From assembly GCF_051020975.1 (NCBI RefSeq), contig NW_027478159.1, forward strand, positions 13,098,501 through 13,162,500: a stretch of 64,000 nucleotides of DNA, given 5' to 3'. Positions 47,366 to 59,856 of the stretch are shown here, piece after piece; positions within the stretch are counted from its first letter, which is position 1; the number at the start of each line of letters is the position of its first letter. Below the pieces are notes generated by a model that was given only the letters and a program-made list of their open reading frames with translations, did not search any database and was not told the origin of the DNA. A program made the translations under genes and the position numbers. This DNA comes from Osmia lignaria lignaria (lineage: Eukaryota > Arthropoda > Insecta > Hymenoptera > Megachilidae).

Positions 47366-48247
47366 GCCTCTTTCTTTGAGATAACTGTGCACTATTGCGA
47401 GCTGCAAATGCCACTTCCAGCTTAGCTGTGCAGAAGAAGAACAACAAGAAGAAGAAATATCTCGAAATATGTCCGTCAGGCCCCTTCCCTTGAGATAAAT
47501 CTGCATATATCTCGGAAACGAAGCGAGCTATGGCAAAATGTTAAGAGACCTTTTTTGTAGAGAATTAAGTTTCCTACTTTTCATGTTCTATGATATTTTT
47601 TGATCAGATGCGTAGTTCTCGAGATATATCAAGATATTTAAAAGCTCCGAAGCCGCACCAACATAATAGAGATACAGAAACACCGTGGCCCCTTTCTTTG
47701 AGATAACTCTGCACTATTGCGAGCTGCAAATGCCACTTCCAGCTTAGCTGTGCAGAAGAAGAACAACAAGAAGAAGAAATATCTCGAAATATGTCCGTCA
47801 GGCCCCTTCCCTTGAGATAAATCTGCGAATATCTCGGAAACGAAGCGAGCTATGGCAACATGTTTAGAGACTTTATTTGTAGAGAATTAAGTTTCCTACT
47901 TTTTATGTTCTATGATATTTTTTTATCAGATGCGTAGTTCCCGAGATATATCAAGATATTTAAAAGTTCCGAAGCCGCACCAACATAATAGAGATACAGA
48001 AACGCCGTGGCCCCTTTCTTTGAGATAACTCTGCACTATTGCGAGCTGGAAATGCCACTTCCAGTTTAGCTGTGCAGCAGAAGAACAACAAGAAGAAGAA
48101 ATATCTCGAAATATGTCCGTCAGGCCCCTTCCCTTGAGATAAATCTGCAAATATCTCGGAAACGAAGCGAGCTATGGCAAAATGTTAAGAGACCTTTTTT
48201 GTAGAGAATTAAGTTTCCTACTTTTTATGTTCTATGATATTTTTTGA
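47366..48247. repeat. Copy of the 38.8-39.45 kb segment and flank
   Basis: The monomers at 47604 and 47926 match 38910 and 39232 (offset 8,694 bp), with TCTGCGAATATC, GGCAACATGTTTAGAGAC and AGTTCCCGAG. 47926 has private AAACGCCGTGG and GCAGCAGAAG. At the remaining sites this copy usually has the common state. Confidence 0.75.
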
Positions 48248-50670
48248 TCAGATGCGTAGTTCTCGAGATATATCAAGAAATTTAAAAGTTCCGAAGCCGC
48301 ACCAACCTAATAGAGATACAGAAACACCGTGGCCTCTTTCTTTGAGATAAGTCTGCACTATTGCGCGCTGCAAATGCCACTTCCAGCTTAGCTGTGCAGA
48401 AGAAGAACAACAAGAAGAAGAAATATCTCGAAATATGTCCGTCAGGCCCCTTCCCTTGAGATAAATCTGCAAATATCTCGGAAACGAAGCGAGCTATGGC
48501 AAAATGTTAAGAGACGTTATTTGTAGAGAATTTAGTTTCCTACTTTTTATGTTCTATGATATTTTTTGATCAGATGCGTAGTTCTCGAGATATATCGAGA
48601 TATTTAAAAGTTCCGAAGCCGCACCAACATAATAGAGATACAGAAACATCGTGGCCCCTTTCTTTGAGATAACTCTGCACTATTGCGAGCTGGAAATGCC
48701 ACTTCCAGCTTAGCTGTGAAGAAGAAGAACAACAAGAAGAAGAAATATCTCGGAATATGTCCGTCAGGCCTCATCCCTTGAGCTAATCTGCAAATATCTC
48801 GGAAACGATGCCAGCTATGGGAAAATGTTAAGAGACCTTTTTTGTAGAGAATTAAGTTTCCTACTTTTTCTGTTCTATGATATTTTTTGATCAGAAGCGT
48901 AGGTTTCGAGATATATCGAGATATTTAAAAGTTCCGAAGCCGCACCAACATAATAGAGATACAGAAACACAGTGGCCTCTTTCTTTGAGATAAGTCTGCA
49001 CTATTGCGCGCTGCAAATGCCACTTCCAGCTTAGCTGTGCAGAAGAAGAACAACAAGAAGAAGAAATATCTCGAAATATGTCCGTCAGGCCCCTTCCCTT
49101 CAGATAAATCTGCAAATATCTCGGAAACGAAGCGAGCTATGGCAAAATGTTAAGAGACCTTATTTGTAGAGAATTAAGTTTCCTACTTTTTATGTTCTAT
49201 GATATTTTTTGATCAGATGCGTAGTTCTCGAGATATATCGAGATATTTAAAAGTTCCGAAGCCGCACCAACATAATAGAGATACAGAAACGCCGTGGCCC
49301 CTTTCTTTGAGATAACTCTGCACTATTGCGAGCTGGAAATGCCACTTCCAGTTTAGCTGTGCAGAAGAAGAACAACAAGAAGAAGAAATATCTCGAAATA
49401 TGTCCGTCAGGCCCCTTCCCTTGAGATAAATCTACAAATATCTCGGAAACGAAGCGAGCTATGGCAAAATGTTAAGAGACCTTTTTTGTAGAGAATTAAG
49501 TTTCCTACTTTTTATGTTCTATGATATTTTTTGATCAGATGCGTAGTTCTCGAGATATATCAAGAAATTTAAAAGTTCCGAAGCCGCACCAACCTAATAG
49601 AGATACAGAAACACCGTGGCCTCTTTCTTTGAGATAAGTCTGCACTATTGCGCGCTGCAAATGCCACTTCCAGCTTAGCTGTGCAGAAGAAGAACAACAA
49701 GAAGAAGAAATATCTCGGAATATGTCCGTCAGGCCTCATCCCTTGAGCTAATCTGCAAATATCTCGGAAACGATGCCAGCTATGGGAAAATGTTAAGAGA
49801 CCTTTTTTGTAGAGAATTAAGTTTCCTACTTTTTCTGTTCTATGATATTTTTTGATCAGAAGCGTAGGTTTCGAGATATATCGAGATATTTAAAAGTTCC
49901 GAAGCCGCACCAACATAATAGAGATACAGAAACACCGTGGCCCCTTTCTTTGGGATAACTCTGCACTATTGCGAGCTGGAAATGCCACTTCCAGTTTAGC
50001 TGTGCAGAAGAAGAACAACAAAAAGAAGAAATATCCCGAAATATGTCCGTCAGGACCCTTCCCTTGAGATAAATCTGCAAATATCTCGGAAACGAAGCAA
50101 GCTATGGCAAAACGTTAAGAAACCTTTTTTGTAGAGAATTATGTTTCCTACAATTTATGTTCTATGATATTTTTTGATCAGAACCGTAGTTTTCGAGATA
50201 TATCGAGATATTTAAATGTTCCGAAGCCGCACCAACATAATAGAGATACAGAAACACCGTGGCCCCTTTCTTTGAGATAACTCTGCACTATTGCGAGCTG
50301 CAAATGCCACTTCCAGCTTAGCTGTGAAGAAGAAGAACAACAAGAAGAAGAAATATCTCGAAATATGTCCGTTAGGCCCCTTCCCTTGAGATAAATCTGC
50401 AAATATCTCGGAAACGAAGCTAGTTATGGCAAAATGTTAAGAGACCTTTTTTGTAGAGAATTAAGTTTCCTACTTTTTATCTTCTATGATATTTTTTGAT
50501 CAGATGCGTAGTTCTCGAGATATATCAAGATATTTAAAAGTTCCGAAGCTGCACCAACATAATAGAGGTACAGAAACACCGTGGCCTCTTCCTTTGAGAT
50601 AACTCTGCACTATTGCGAGCTGCAAATGCCACTTCCAGCTTAGCTGTGCAGAAGAAGAACAACAAGAAGG
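48248..50670. repeat. Mosaic of GCGCGCTGC and GAGCTAATC monomers
   Basis: 48248 and 49535 share CAAGAAATTTAAAAG and AACCTAATAG. 48570 and 49535 share the 1-bp deletion GAGCTAATC with CCTCATCCC and GATGCCAGCTATGGG, and are 321 bp. 48891 and 49856 share TAGGTTTCGAG. 49213 has AAACGCCG and TCTACAAATATC. 49535 thus joins a 48248-type front to a 48570-type back, another exchange product. 49856 has private AAAAAGAAG and TATCCCGAAAT. Confidence 0.75.
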
Positions 50671-53244
50671 AGAAATATCTCGAAATATGTCCGTCAGGCC
50701 CCTTCCCTTGAGCTAAATCTGCAAATATCTCGGAAACGATGCCAGCTATGGGAAAATGTTAAGAGACCTTTTTTGTAGAGTTAAGTTTCCTACTTTTTAT
50801 GTTCTATGATATTTTTTGATCAGATGCGTAGTTCTCGAGATATATCAAGATATTTAAAAGTTCCGAAGCCGCACCAACATAATAGAGATACAGAAACACC
50901 GTGGCCTCTTTCTTTGAGATAACTCTGCACTATTGCGCGCTGCAAATGCCACTTCCAGCTTAGCTGTGCAGAAGAAGAACAACAAGAAGAAGAAATATCT
51001 CGAAATATGTCCGTCAGGCCCCTTCCCTTGAGATAAATCTGCAAATATCTCGGAAACGAAGCGAGCTACGGCAAAATGTTAAGAGACCTTTTTTGTAGAG
51101 AATTAAGTTTCCTACTTTTTATGTTCTATGATATTTTTTGATCAGATGCGTAGTTCTCGAGATATATCAAGATATTTAAAAGGTCCGAAGCTGCACCAAC
51201 ATAATAGAGGTACAGAAACACCGTGGCCCCTTTCTTTGAGATAACTCTGCACTATTGCGAGCTGCAAATGCCACTTCCAGCTTAGCTGTGCAGAAGAAGA
51301 ACAACAAGAATAAGAAATATTTCGAAATATGTCCGTCAGACCTCTTCCCTTGAGATAAATCGGCAAATATCTCGGAAACGAAGCGAGCTACGGCAAAATG
51401 TTAACAGACCTTTTTTGTAGAAAATTAGGTTTCCTACTTTTTATGTTCTATGATATTTTTTGATCAGAAGCGTAGTTTTCGAGATATATCGAGATATTTA
51501 AAAGTTCCGAAGCCGCACCAACATAATAGAGATACAGAAACACCGTGGCCCCTTTCTTTGAGATAACTCTGCACTATTGCGAGCTGGAAATGCCACTTCC
51601 AGTTTAGCTGTGCAGAAGAAGAACAACAAGAAGAAGAAATATCTCGAAATATGTCCGTCAGGCCCCTTCCCTTGAGATAAATCTGCAAATATCTCGGAAA
51701 CGAAGCGAGCTATGGCAAAATGTTAAGAGATCTTTTTTGTAGAGAATTAAGTTTCCTACTCTTTTTGTTCTATGATATTTTTTGATCAGGTGCGTAGTTC
51801 TCGAGATATATCAAGATATTTAAAAGTTCCGAAGCCGCACCAACATAATAGAGATACAGAAACACCGTGGCCCATTTCTGTGAGATAACTCTGCACTTTT
51901 GCGAGCAGCAAATGCCAGTTCCAGCTTAGCTGTGCAGAAGAAGCACAACAAGATCAAGAAATATCTCGGAATATGTACGTCAGGCCCCTTCCCTTGAGCT
52001 AAATCTCCAAATATCTCGCAAACAATCCGAGCTATGGCAAAATGTTAAAAGACCTTTTTTGTGGACAATTACGTTTCCTACCTTTTATGTTCTATGATAT
52101 TTTTTGATCAGATGCGTAGTTCTCGAGATATATCAAGATATTTAAAAGTTCCGAAGCCGCACCAACATAATAGAGATACAGAAACACCGTGGCCCCTTTC
52201 TTTGAGATAACTCTGCACTATTGCGAGCTGCAAATGCCACTTCCAGCTTAGCTGTGCAGAAGAAGAACAACAAGAAGAAGAAATATCTCGAAATATGTCC
52301 GTCAGGCCCCTTCCCTTGAGATAAATCTGCAAATATCTCGGAAACGAAGCGAGCTATGGCAAAATGTTAAGAGACCTTATTTGTAGAGAATTAAGTTTCC
52401 TACTTTTTATGTTCTATGATATTTTTTGATCAGATGCGTAGTTCTCGAGATATATCGAGATATTTAAAAGTTCCGAAGCCGCACCAACATAATAGAGATA
52501 CAGAAACACCGTGGCCCCTTTCTTTGAGATAACTCTGCACTATTGCGAGCTGGAAATGCCACTTCCAGTTTAGCTGTGCAGAAGAAGAACAACAAGAAGA
52601 AGAAATATCTCGAAATATGTCCGTCAGGCCCCTTCCCTTGAGATAAATCTGCAAATATCTCGGAAACGAAGCGAGCTATGGCAAAATGTTAAGAGACCTT
52701 TTTTGTAGAGAATTAAGTTTCCTACTTTTTATGTTCTATGATATTTTTTGATCAGATGCGTAGTTCTCGAGATATATCAAGAAATTTAAAAGTTCCGAAG
52801 CCGCACCAACATAATAGAGATACAGAAACACAGTGGCCTCTTTCTTTGAGATAAGTCTGCACTATTGCGCGCTGCAAATGCCACTTCCAGCTTAGCTGTG
52901 CAGAAGAAGAACAACAAGAAGAAGAAATATCTCGAAATATGTCCGTCAGGCCCCTTCCCTTCAGATAAATCTGTAAATATCTCGGAAACGAAGCGAGCTA
53001 TGGCAAAATGTTAAGAGACCTTTTTTGTAGAGAATTAAGTTTCCTACTTTTTATGTTCTATGATATTTTTTGATCAGATGCGTAGTTCTCGAGATATATC
53101 AAGAAATTTAAAAGTTCCGAAGCCGCACCAACATAATAGAGATACAGAAACACAGTGGCCTCTTTCTTTGAGATAAGTCTGCACTATTGCGCGCTGCAAA
53201 TGCCACTTCCAGCTTAGCTGTGCAGAAGAAGAACAACAAGAAGA
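50671..53244. repeat. 8-monomer unit of the right half, copy 1 (2,574 bp)
   Basis: Monomers 50820, 51142, 51464, 51786, 52108, 52430, 52752 and part of 53074 recur 2,574 bp on. The 2-bp shortfall from 8 x 322 comes from GTAGAGTTAAG, which lacks AA of the linker. Marks: AAAAGGTCCGAAGCTGC, AAGAATAAGAAATATTTCG, GTAGAAAATTAGG, and the diverged monomer at 51786. Differences from copy 2 seen near 52049 (ATGGC/ATGAC), near 52067 (GGACAATT/GGAGAATT) and near 52974 (CTGTAAAT/CTGCAAAT). Confidence 0.85.
51786..52107. repeat. Highly diverged monomer
   Basis: This 322-bp monomer carries a cluster of states rare or unique in the array: CAGGTGCG, CCCATTTCTGTGAG, CACTTTTGCGAGCAGC, AAGCACAACAAGATCAAG, GGAATATGTACG, AATCTCCAAATATCTCGC, AAACAATCCGAGC, GTTAAAAGACC, TTGTGGACAATTACG and CTACCTTTTATG. 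Length and order of elements are unchanged. Its copy at 54360 shares nearly all of them. Confidence 0.8.
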
Positions 53245-55818
53245 AGAAATATCTCGAAATATGTCCGTCAGGCCCCTTCCCTTGAGCTAAATCTGCAAAT
53301 ATCTCGGAAACGATGCCAGCTATGGGAAAATGTTAAGAGACCTTTTTTGTAGAGTTAAGTTTCCTACTTTTTATGTTCTATGATATTTTTTGATCAGATG
53401 CGTAGTTCTCGAGATATATCAAGATATTTAAAAGTTCCGAAGCCGCACCAACATAATAGAGATACAGAAACACCGTGGCCTCTTTCTTTGAGATAACTCT
53501 GCACTATTGCGCGCTGCAAATGCCACTTCCAGCTTAGCTGTGCAGAAGAAGAACAACAAGAAGAAGAAATATCTCGAAATATGTCCGTCAGGCCCCTTCC
53601 CTTGAGATAAATCTGCAAATATCTCGGAAACGAAGCGAGCTACGGCAAAATGTTAAGAGACCTTTTTTGTAGAGAATTAAGTTTCCTACTTTTTATGTTC
53701 TATGATATTTTTTGATCAGATGCGTAGTTCTCGAGATATATCAAGATATTTAAAAGGTCCGAAGCTGCACCAACATAATAGAGGTACAGAAACACCGTGG
53801 CCCCTTTCTTTGAGATAACTCTGCACTATTGCGAGCTGCAAATGCCACTTCCAGCTTAGCTGTGCAGAAGAAGAACAACAAGAATAAGAAATATTTCGAA
53901 ATATGTCCGTCAGACCTCTTCCCTTGAGATAAATCGGCAAATATCTCGGAAACGAAGCGAGCTACGGCAAAATGTTAACAGACCTTTTTTGTAGAAAATT
54001 AGGTTTCCTACTTTTTATGTTCTATGATATTTTTTGATCAGAAGCGTAGTTTTCGAGATATATCGAGATATTTAAAAGTTCCGAAGCCGCACCAACATAA
54101 TAGAGATACAGAAACACCGTGGCCCCTTTCTTTGAGATAACTCTGCACTATTGCGAGCTGGAAATGCCACTTCCAGTTTAGCTGTGCAGAAGAAGAACAA
54201 CAAGAAGAAGAAATATCTCGAAATATGTCCGTCAGGCCCCTTCCCTTGAGATAAATCTGCAAATATCTCGGAAACGAAGCGAGCTATGGCAAAATGTTAA
54301 GAGATCTTTTTTGTAGAGAATTAAGTTTCCTACTCTTTTTGTTCTATGATATTTTTTGATCAGGTGCGTAGTTCTCGAGATATATCAAGATATTTAAAAG
54401 TTCCGAAGCCGCACCAACATAATAGAGATACAGAAACACCGTGGCCCATTTCTGTGAGATAACTCTGCACTTTTGCGAGCAGCAAATGCCAGTTCCAGCT
54501 TAGCTGTGCAGAAGAAGCACAACAAGATCAAGAAATATCTCGGAATATGTACGTCAGGCCCCTTCCCTTGAGCTAAATCTCCAAATATCTCGCAAACAAT
54601 CCGAGCTATGACAAAATGTTAAAAGACCTTTTTTGTGGAGAATTACGTTTCCTACCTTTTATGTTCTATGATATTTTTTGATCAGATGCGTAGTTCTCGA
54701 GATATATCAAGATATTTAAAAGTTCCGAAGCCGCACCAACATAATAGAGATACAGAAACACCGTGGCCCCTTTCTTTGAGATAACTCTGCACTATTGCGA
54801 GCTGCAAATGCCACTTCCAGCTTAGCTGTGCAGAAGAAGAACAACAAGAAGAAGAAATATCTCGAAATATGTCCGTCAGGCCCCTTCCCTTGAGATAAAT
54901 CTGCAAATATCTCGGAAACGAAGCGAGCTATGGCAAAATGTTAAGAGACCTTATTTGTAGAGAATTAAGTTTCCTACTTTTTATGTTCTATGATATTTTT
55001 TGATCAGATGCGTAGTTCTCGAGATATATCGAGATATTTAAAAGTTCCGAAGCCGCACCAACATAATAGAGATACAGAAACACCGTGGCCCCTTTCTTTG
55101 AGATAACTCTGCACTATTGCGAGCTGGAAATGCCACTTCCAGTTTAGCTGTGCAGAAGAAGAACAACAAGAAGAAGAAATATCTCGAAATATGTCCGTCA
55201 GGCCCCTTCCCTTGAGATAAATCTGCAAATATCTCGGAAACGAAGCGAGCTATGGCAAAATGTTAAGAGACCTTTTTTGTAGAGAATTAAGTTTCCTACT
55301 TTTTATGTTCTATGATATTTTTTGATCAGATGCGTAGTTCTCGAGATATATCAAGAAATTTAAAAGTTCCGAAGCCGCACCAACATAATAGAGATACAGA
55401 AACACAGTGGCCTCTTTCTTTGAGATAAGTCTGCACTATTGCGCGCTGCAAATGCCACTTCCAGCTTAGCTGTGCAGAAGAAGAACAACAAGAAGAAGAA
55501 ATATCTCGAAATATGTCCGTCAGGCCCCTTCCCTTCAGATAAATCTGCAAATATCTCGGAAACGAAGCGAGCTATGGCAAAATGTTAAGAGACCTTTTTT
55601 GTAGAGAATTAAGTTTCCTACTTTTTATGTTCTATGATATTTTTTGATCAGATGCGTAGTTCTCGAGATATATCAAGAAATTTAAAAGTTCCGAAGCCGC
55701 ACCAACATAATAGAGATACAGAAACACAGTGGCCTCTTTCTTTGAGATAAGTCTGCACTATTGCGCGCTGCAAATGCCACTTCCAGCTTAGCTGTGCAGA
55801 AGAAGAACAACAAGAAGA
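53245..55818. repeat. 8-monomer unit of the right half, copy 2 (2,574 bp)
   Basis: Second tandem copy with monomers 53394 to 55326 and part of 55648. The junction is inside the monomer at 53074, whose front (CAAGAAATTT, CACAGTGGCCTC) follows 52752 and whose back (GAGCTAAATC, GATGCCAGC, GTAGAGTTAAG) follows 50500. The switch lies between 53,245 and 53,283. The copy ends by 55,858, where CTTCAG replaces CTTGAG. Confidence 0.85.
54360..54681. repeat. Second copy of the diverged monomer
   Basis: Lies 2,574 bp after 51786 with the same cluster of unusual states. It differs by GCTATGACAAAATG and TTGTGGAGAATTACG. It was carried along in the 8-monomer duplication rather than formed independently. 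Confidence 0.8.
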
Positions 55819-57254
55819 AGAAATATCTCGAAATATGTCCGTCAGGCCCCTTCCCTTCAGATAAATCTGCAAATATCTCGGAAACGAAGCGAGCTATGGC
55901 AAAATGTTAAGAGACCTTATTTGTAGAGAATTAAGTTTCCTACTTTTTATGTTCTATGATATTTTTTGATCAGATGCTAAGTTCTCGAGATATATCGAGA
56001 TATTTAAAAGTTCCGAAGCCCCACCAACATAATAGAGATACAGAAACATCGTGGCCCCTTTCTTTGAGATAACTCTGCACTATTGCGAGCTGCAAATGCC
56101 ACTTCCAGCTTAGCTGTGAAGAAGAAGAACAAAAAGAAGAAGAAATATCTCGGAATATGTCCGTCAGGCCTCATCCCTTGAGCTAATCTGCAAATATCTC
56201 GGAAACGATGCCAGCTATGGGAAAATGTTAAGAGACCTTTTTTGTAGAGAATTAAGTTTCCTACTTCTTATGTTCTATGATATTTTTTGATCAGAAGCGT
56301 AGTTTTCGAGATATATCGAGATATTTAAAAGTTCCGAAGCCGCACCAACATAATAGAGGTACAGAAACACCGTGGCCTCTTTCTTTGAGATAACTCTGCA
56401 CTATTGCGAGCTGCAAATGCCACTTCCAGCTTAGCTGTGAAGAAGAAGAACAACAAGAAGAAGAAATATCTCGGAATATGTCCGTCAGGCCCCTTCCCTT
56501 GAGCTAAATCTGCAAATATCTCGGAAACGATGCCAGCTATGGGAAAATGTTAAGAGACCTTTTTTGTAGAGAATTAAGTTTCCTACTTTTTATGTTCTAT
56601 GATATTTTTTGAGCAGAAGCGTAGTTCTCGAGATATATCAAGATATTTAAAAGTTCCGAAGCTGCACCAACATAATAGAGGTACAGAAACACCGTGGCCT
56701 CTTCCTTTGAGATAACTCTGCACTATTGCGAGCTGCAAATGCCACTTCCAGCTTAGCTGTGCAGAAAAGGAACAACAAGAAGAAGAAATATCTCGGAATA
56801 TGTCCGTCAGGCCCCTTCCCTTGAGCTAAATCTGCAAATATCTCGGAAACGATGCCAGCTATGGGAAAATGTTAAGAGACCTTTTTTGTAGAGTTAAGTT
56901 TCCTACTTTTTATGTTCTATGATATTTTTTGATCAGATGCGTAGTTCTCGAGATATATCAAGATATTTAAAAGTTCCGAAGCCGCACCAACATAATAGAG
57001 ATACAGAAACACCGTGGCCTCTTTCTTTGAGATAACTCTGCACTATTGCGCGCTGCAAATGCCACTTCCAGCTTAGCTGTGCAGAAGAAGAACAACAAGA
57101 AGAAGAAATATCTCGAAATATGTCCGTCAGGCCCCTTCCCTTGAGATAAATCTGCAAATATCTCGGAAACGAAGCGAGCTATGGCAAAATGTTAAGAGAC
57201 CTTATTTGTAGAGAATTAAGTTTCCTACTTTTTATGTTCTATGATATTTTTTGA
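55004..57254. repeat. Right-half compound unit, 7-monomer copy (2,251 bp)
   Basis: Monomers 55004 (CTGGAA, CAGTTTAGC), 55326 and 55648 (nearly identical, CAAGAAATTT, CACAGTGGCCTC, GCGCGCTGC), 55970 (GATGCTAAG, GAAGCCCCACC, 321 bp), 56291 (GTGAAGAAGAAG), 56613 (GAGCAGAAGCG, GCAGAAAAGG, 320 bp) and 56933. The next unit has the same order but only one 55326/55648-type monomer. This overlaps the end of the 8-monomer copy before it. Confidence 0.8.
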
Positions 57255-59183
57255 TCAGATGCGTAGTTCTCGAGATATATCGAGATATTTAAAAGTTCCG
57301 AAGCCGCACCAACATAATAGAGATACAGAAACACCGTGGCCCCTTTCTTTGAGATAACTCTGCACTATTGCGAGCTGGAAATGCCACTTCCAGTTTAGCT
57401 GTGCAGAAGAAGAACAACAAGAAGAAGAAATATCTCGAAATATGTCCGTCAGGCCCCTTCCCTTGAGATAAATCTGCAAATATCTCGGAAACGAAGCGAG
57501 CTATGGCAAAATGTTAAGAGACCTTTTTTGTAGAGAATTAAGTTTCCTACTTTTTATGTTCTATGATATTTTTTGATCAGATGCGTAGTTCTCGAGATAT
57601 ATCAAGAAATTTAAAAGTTCCGAAGCCGCACCAACATAATAGAGATACAGAAACACAGTGGCCTCTTTCTTTGAGATAAGTCTGCACTATTGCGCGCTGC
57701 AAATGCCACTTCCAGCTTAGCTGTGCAGAAGAAGAACAACAAGAAGAAGAAATATCTCGAAATATGTCCGTCAGGCCCCTTCCCTTCAGATAAATCTGCA
57801 AATATCTCGGAAACGAAGCGAGCTATGGCAAAATGTTAAGAGACCTTATTTGTAGAGAATTAAGTTTCCTACTTTTTATGTTCTATGATATTTTTTGATC
57901 AGATGCTAAGTTCTCGAGATATATCGAGATATTTAAAAGTTCCGAAGCCCCACCAACATAATAGAGATACAGAAACATCGTGGCCCCTTTCTTTGAGATA
58001 ACTCTGCACTATTGCGAGCTGCAAATGCCACTTCCAGCTTAGCTGTGAAGAAGAAGAACAAAAAGAAGAAGAAATATCTCGGAATATGTCCGTCAGGCCT
58101 CATCCCTTGAGCTAATCTGCAAATATCTCGGAAACGATGCCAGCTATGGGAAAATGTTAAGAGACCTTTTTTGTAGAGAATTAAGTTTCCTACTTCTTAT
58201 GTTCTATGATATTTTTTGATCAGAAGCGTAGTTTTCGAGATATATCGAGATATTTAAAAGTTCCGAAGCCGCACCAACATAATAGAGGTACAGAAACACC
58301 GTGGCCTCTTTCTTTGAGATAACTCTGCACTATTGCGAGCTGCAAATGCCACTTCCAGCTTAGCTGTGAAGAAGAAGAACAACAAGAAGAAGAAATATCT
58401 CGGAATATGTCCGTCAGGCCCCTTCCCTTGAGCTAAATCTGCAAATATCTCGGAAACGATGCCAGCTTTGGGAAAATGTTAAGAGACCTTTTTTGTAGAG
58501 AATTAAGTTTCCTACTTTTTATGTTCTATGATATTTTTTGATCAGAAGCGTAGTTCTCGAGATATATCAAGATATTTAAAAGTTCCGAAGCTGCACCAAC
58601 ATAATAGAGGTACAGAAACACCGTGGCCTCTTCCTTTGAGATAACTCTGCACTATTGCGAGCTGCAAATGCCACTTCCAGCTTAGCTGTGCAGAAAAGGA
58701 ACAACAAGAAGAAGAAATATCTCGGAATATGTCCGTCAGGCCCCTTCCCTTGAGCTAAATCTGCAAATATCTCGGAAACGATGCCAGCTATGGGAAAATG
58801 TTAAGAGACCTTTTTTGTAGAGTTAAGTTTCCTACTTTTTATGTTCTATGATATTTTTTGATCAGATGCGTAGTTCTCGAGATATATCAAGATATTTAAA
58901 AGTTCCGAAGCCGCACCAACATAATAGAGATACAGAAACACCGTGGCCTCTTTCTTTGAGATAACTCTGCACTATTGCGCGCTGCAAATGCCACTTCCAG
59001 CTTAGCTGTGCAGAAGAAGAACAACAAGAAGAAGAAATATCTCGAAATATGTCCGTCAGGCACCTTCCCTTGAGATAAATCTGCAAATATCTCGGAAACG
59101 AAGCGAGCTATGGCAAAATGTTAAGAGACGTTTTTTGTAGAGAATTATACTTCCTACAATTTATGTTCTATGATATTTTTTGA
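57255..59183. repeat. Right-half compound unit, 6-monomer copy (1,929 bp)
   Basis: Monomers 57255, 57577, 57899, 58220, 58542 and 58862 repeat the order of the unit at 55004. From 55648 on, the match holds at 1,929 bp, including both deletions (321 bp at 57899, 320 bp at 58542). Differences seen: CCAGCTTTGGG near 58466, GATCAGAAGCG near 58544 where the other copy has GAGCAG, and GGCACC near 59060. The match ends near 59,129 (GAGACGTTTTTT). Confidence 0.8.
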
Positions 59184-59856
59184 TCAGAAGCGTAGTTTTC
59201 GAGATATATCGAGGTATTTAAAAGTTCCGAAGCTGCACCAACATAATAGAGATACAGAAACACCGTGGCCCCTTTCTTTGAGATAACTCTGCACTATTGC
59301 GAGCTGCAAATGCCACTTCCAGCTTAGCTGTGCAGAAGAAGAACAACAAGAAGAAGAAATATCTCGAAATATGTCCGTCAGGCCCCTTCCCTTGAGATAT
59401 ATCTGCAAATATCTCGGAAAGAGAAGCGAGCTATGGCAAAATGTTAAGAGACCTTTTTTGTAGAGAATTAAGTTTCGTACTTTTTATGTTCTATGATATT
59501 TTTTGATCAGATGCGTAGTTCTCGAGATATATCAAGATATTTAAAAGTTCCGAAGCCGCACCAACATAATAGAGATACAGAAACACCGTGGCCCCTTTCT
59601 TTGAGATAACTCTGCACTATTGCGAGCTGCAAATGCCACTTCGAGCTTAGCTGTGCAGAAGAAGAACAACAAGAAGAAGAAATATCTCGAAATATGTCCG
59701 TCAGACCCCTTCCCTTGAGATAAATCTGCAAATATCTCGGAAACGAAGCGAGCTATGGCAAAATGTTAAGAGACCTTTTTTGTAGAGAATTATGTTTCCT
59801 ACAATTTACTTTCTATGATATTTTTTGATCAGAAGCGTAGTTTTCGAGATATATCG
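59184..59856. repeat. Monomers 59184 (323 bp) and 59507
   Basis: 59184 is the only monomer longer than 322 bp: GGAAAGAGAAGCGAG replaces GGAAACGAAGCGAG near 59418. It also has TCGAGGTATTT. The preceding linker reads AATTATACTTCC. 59507 has TTCGAGCTTAGC and CAGACCCC, and its linker has TTTACTTTC. Confidence 0.75.
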
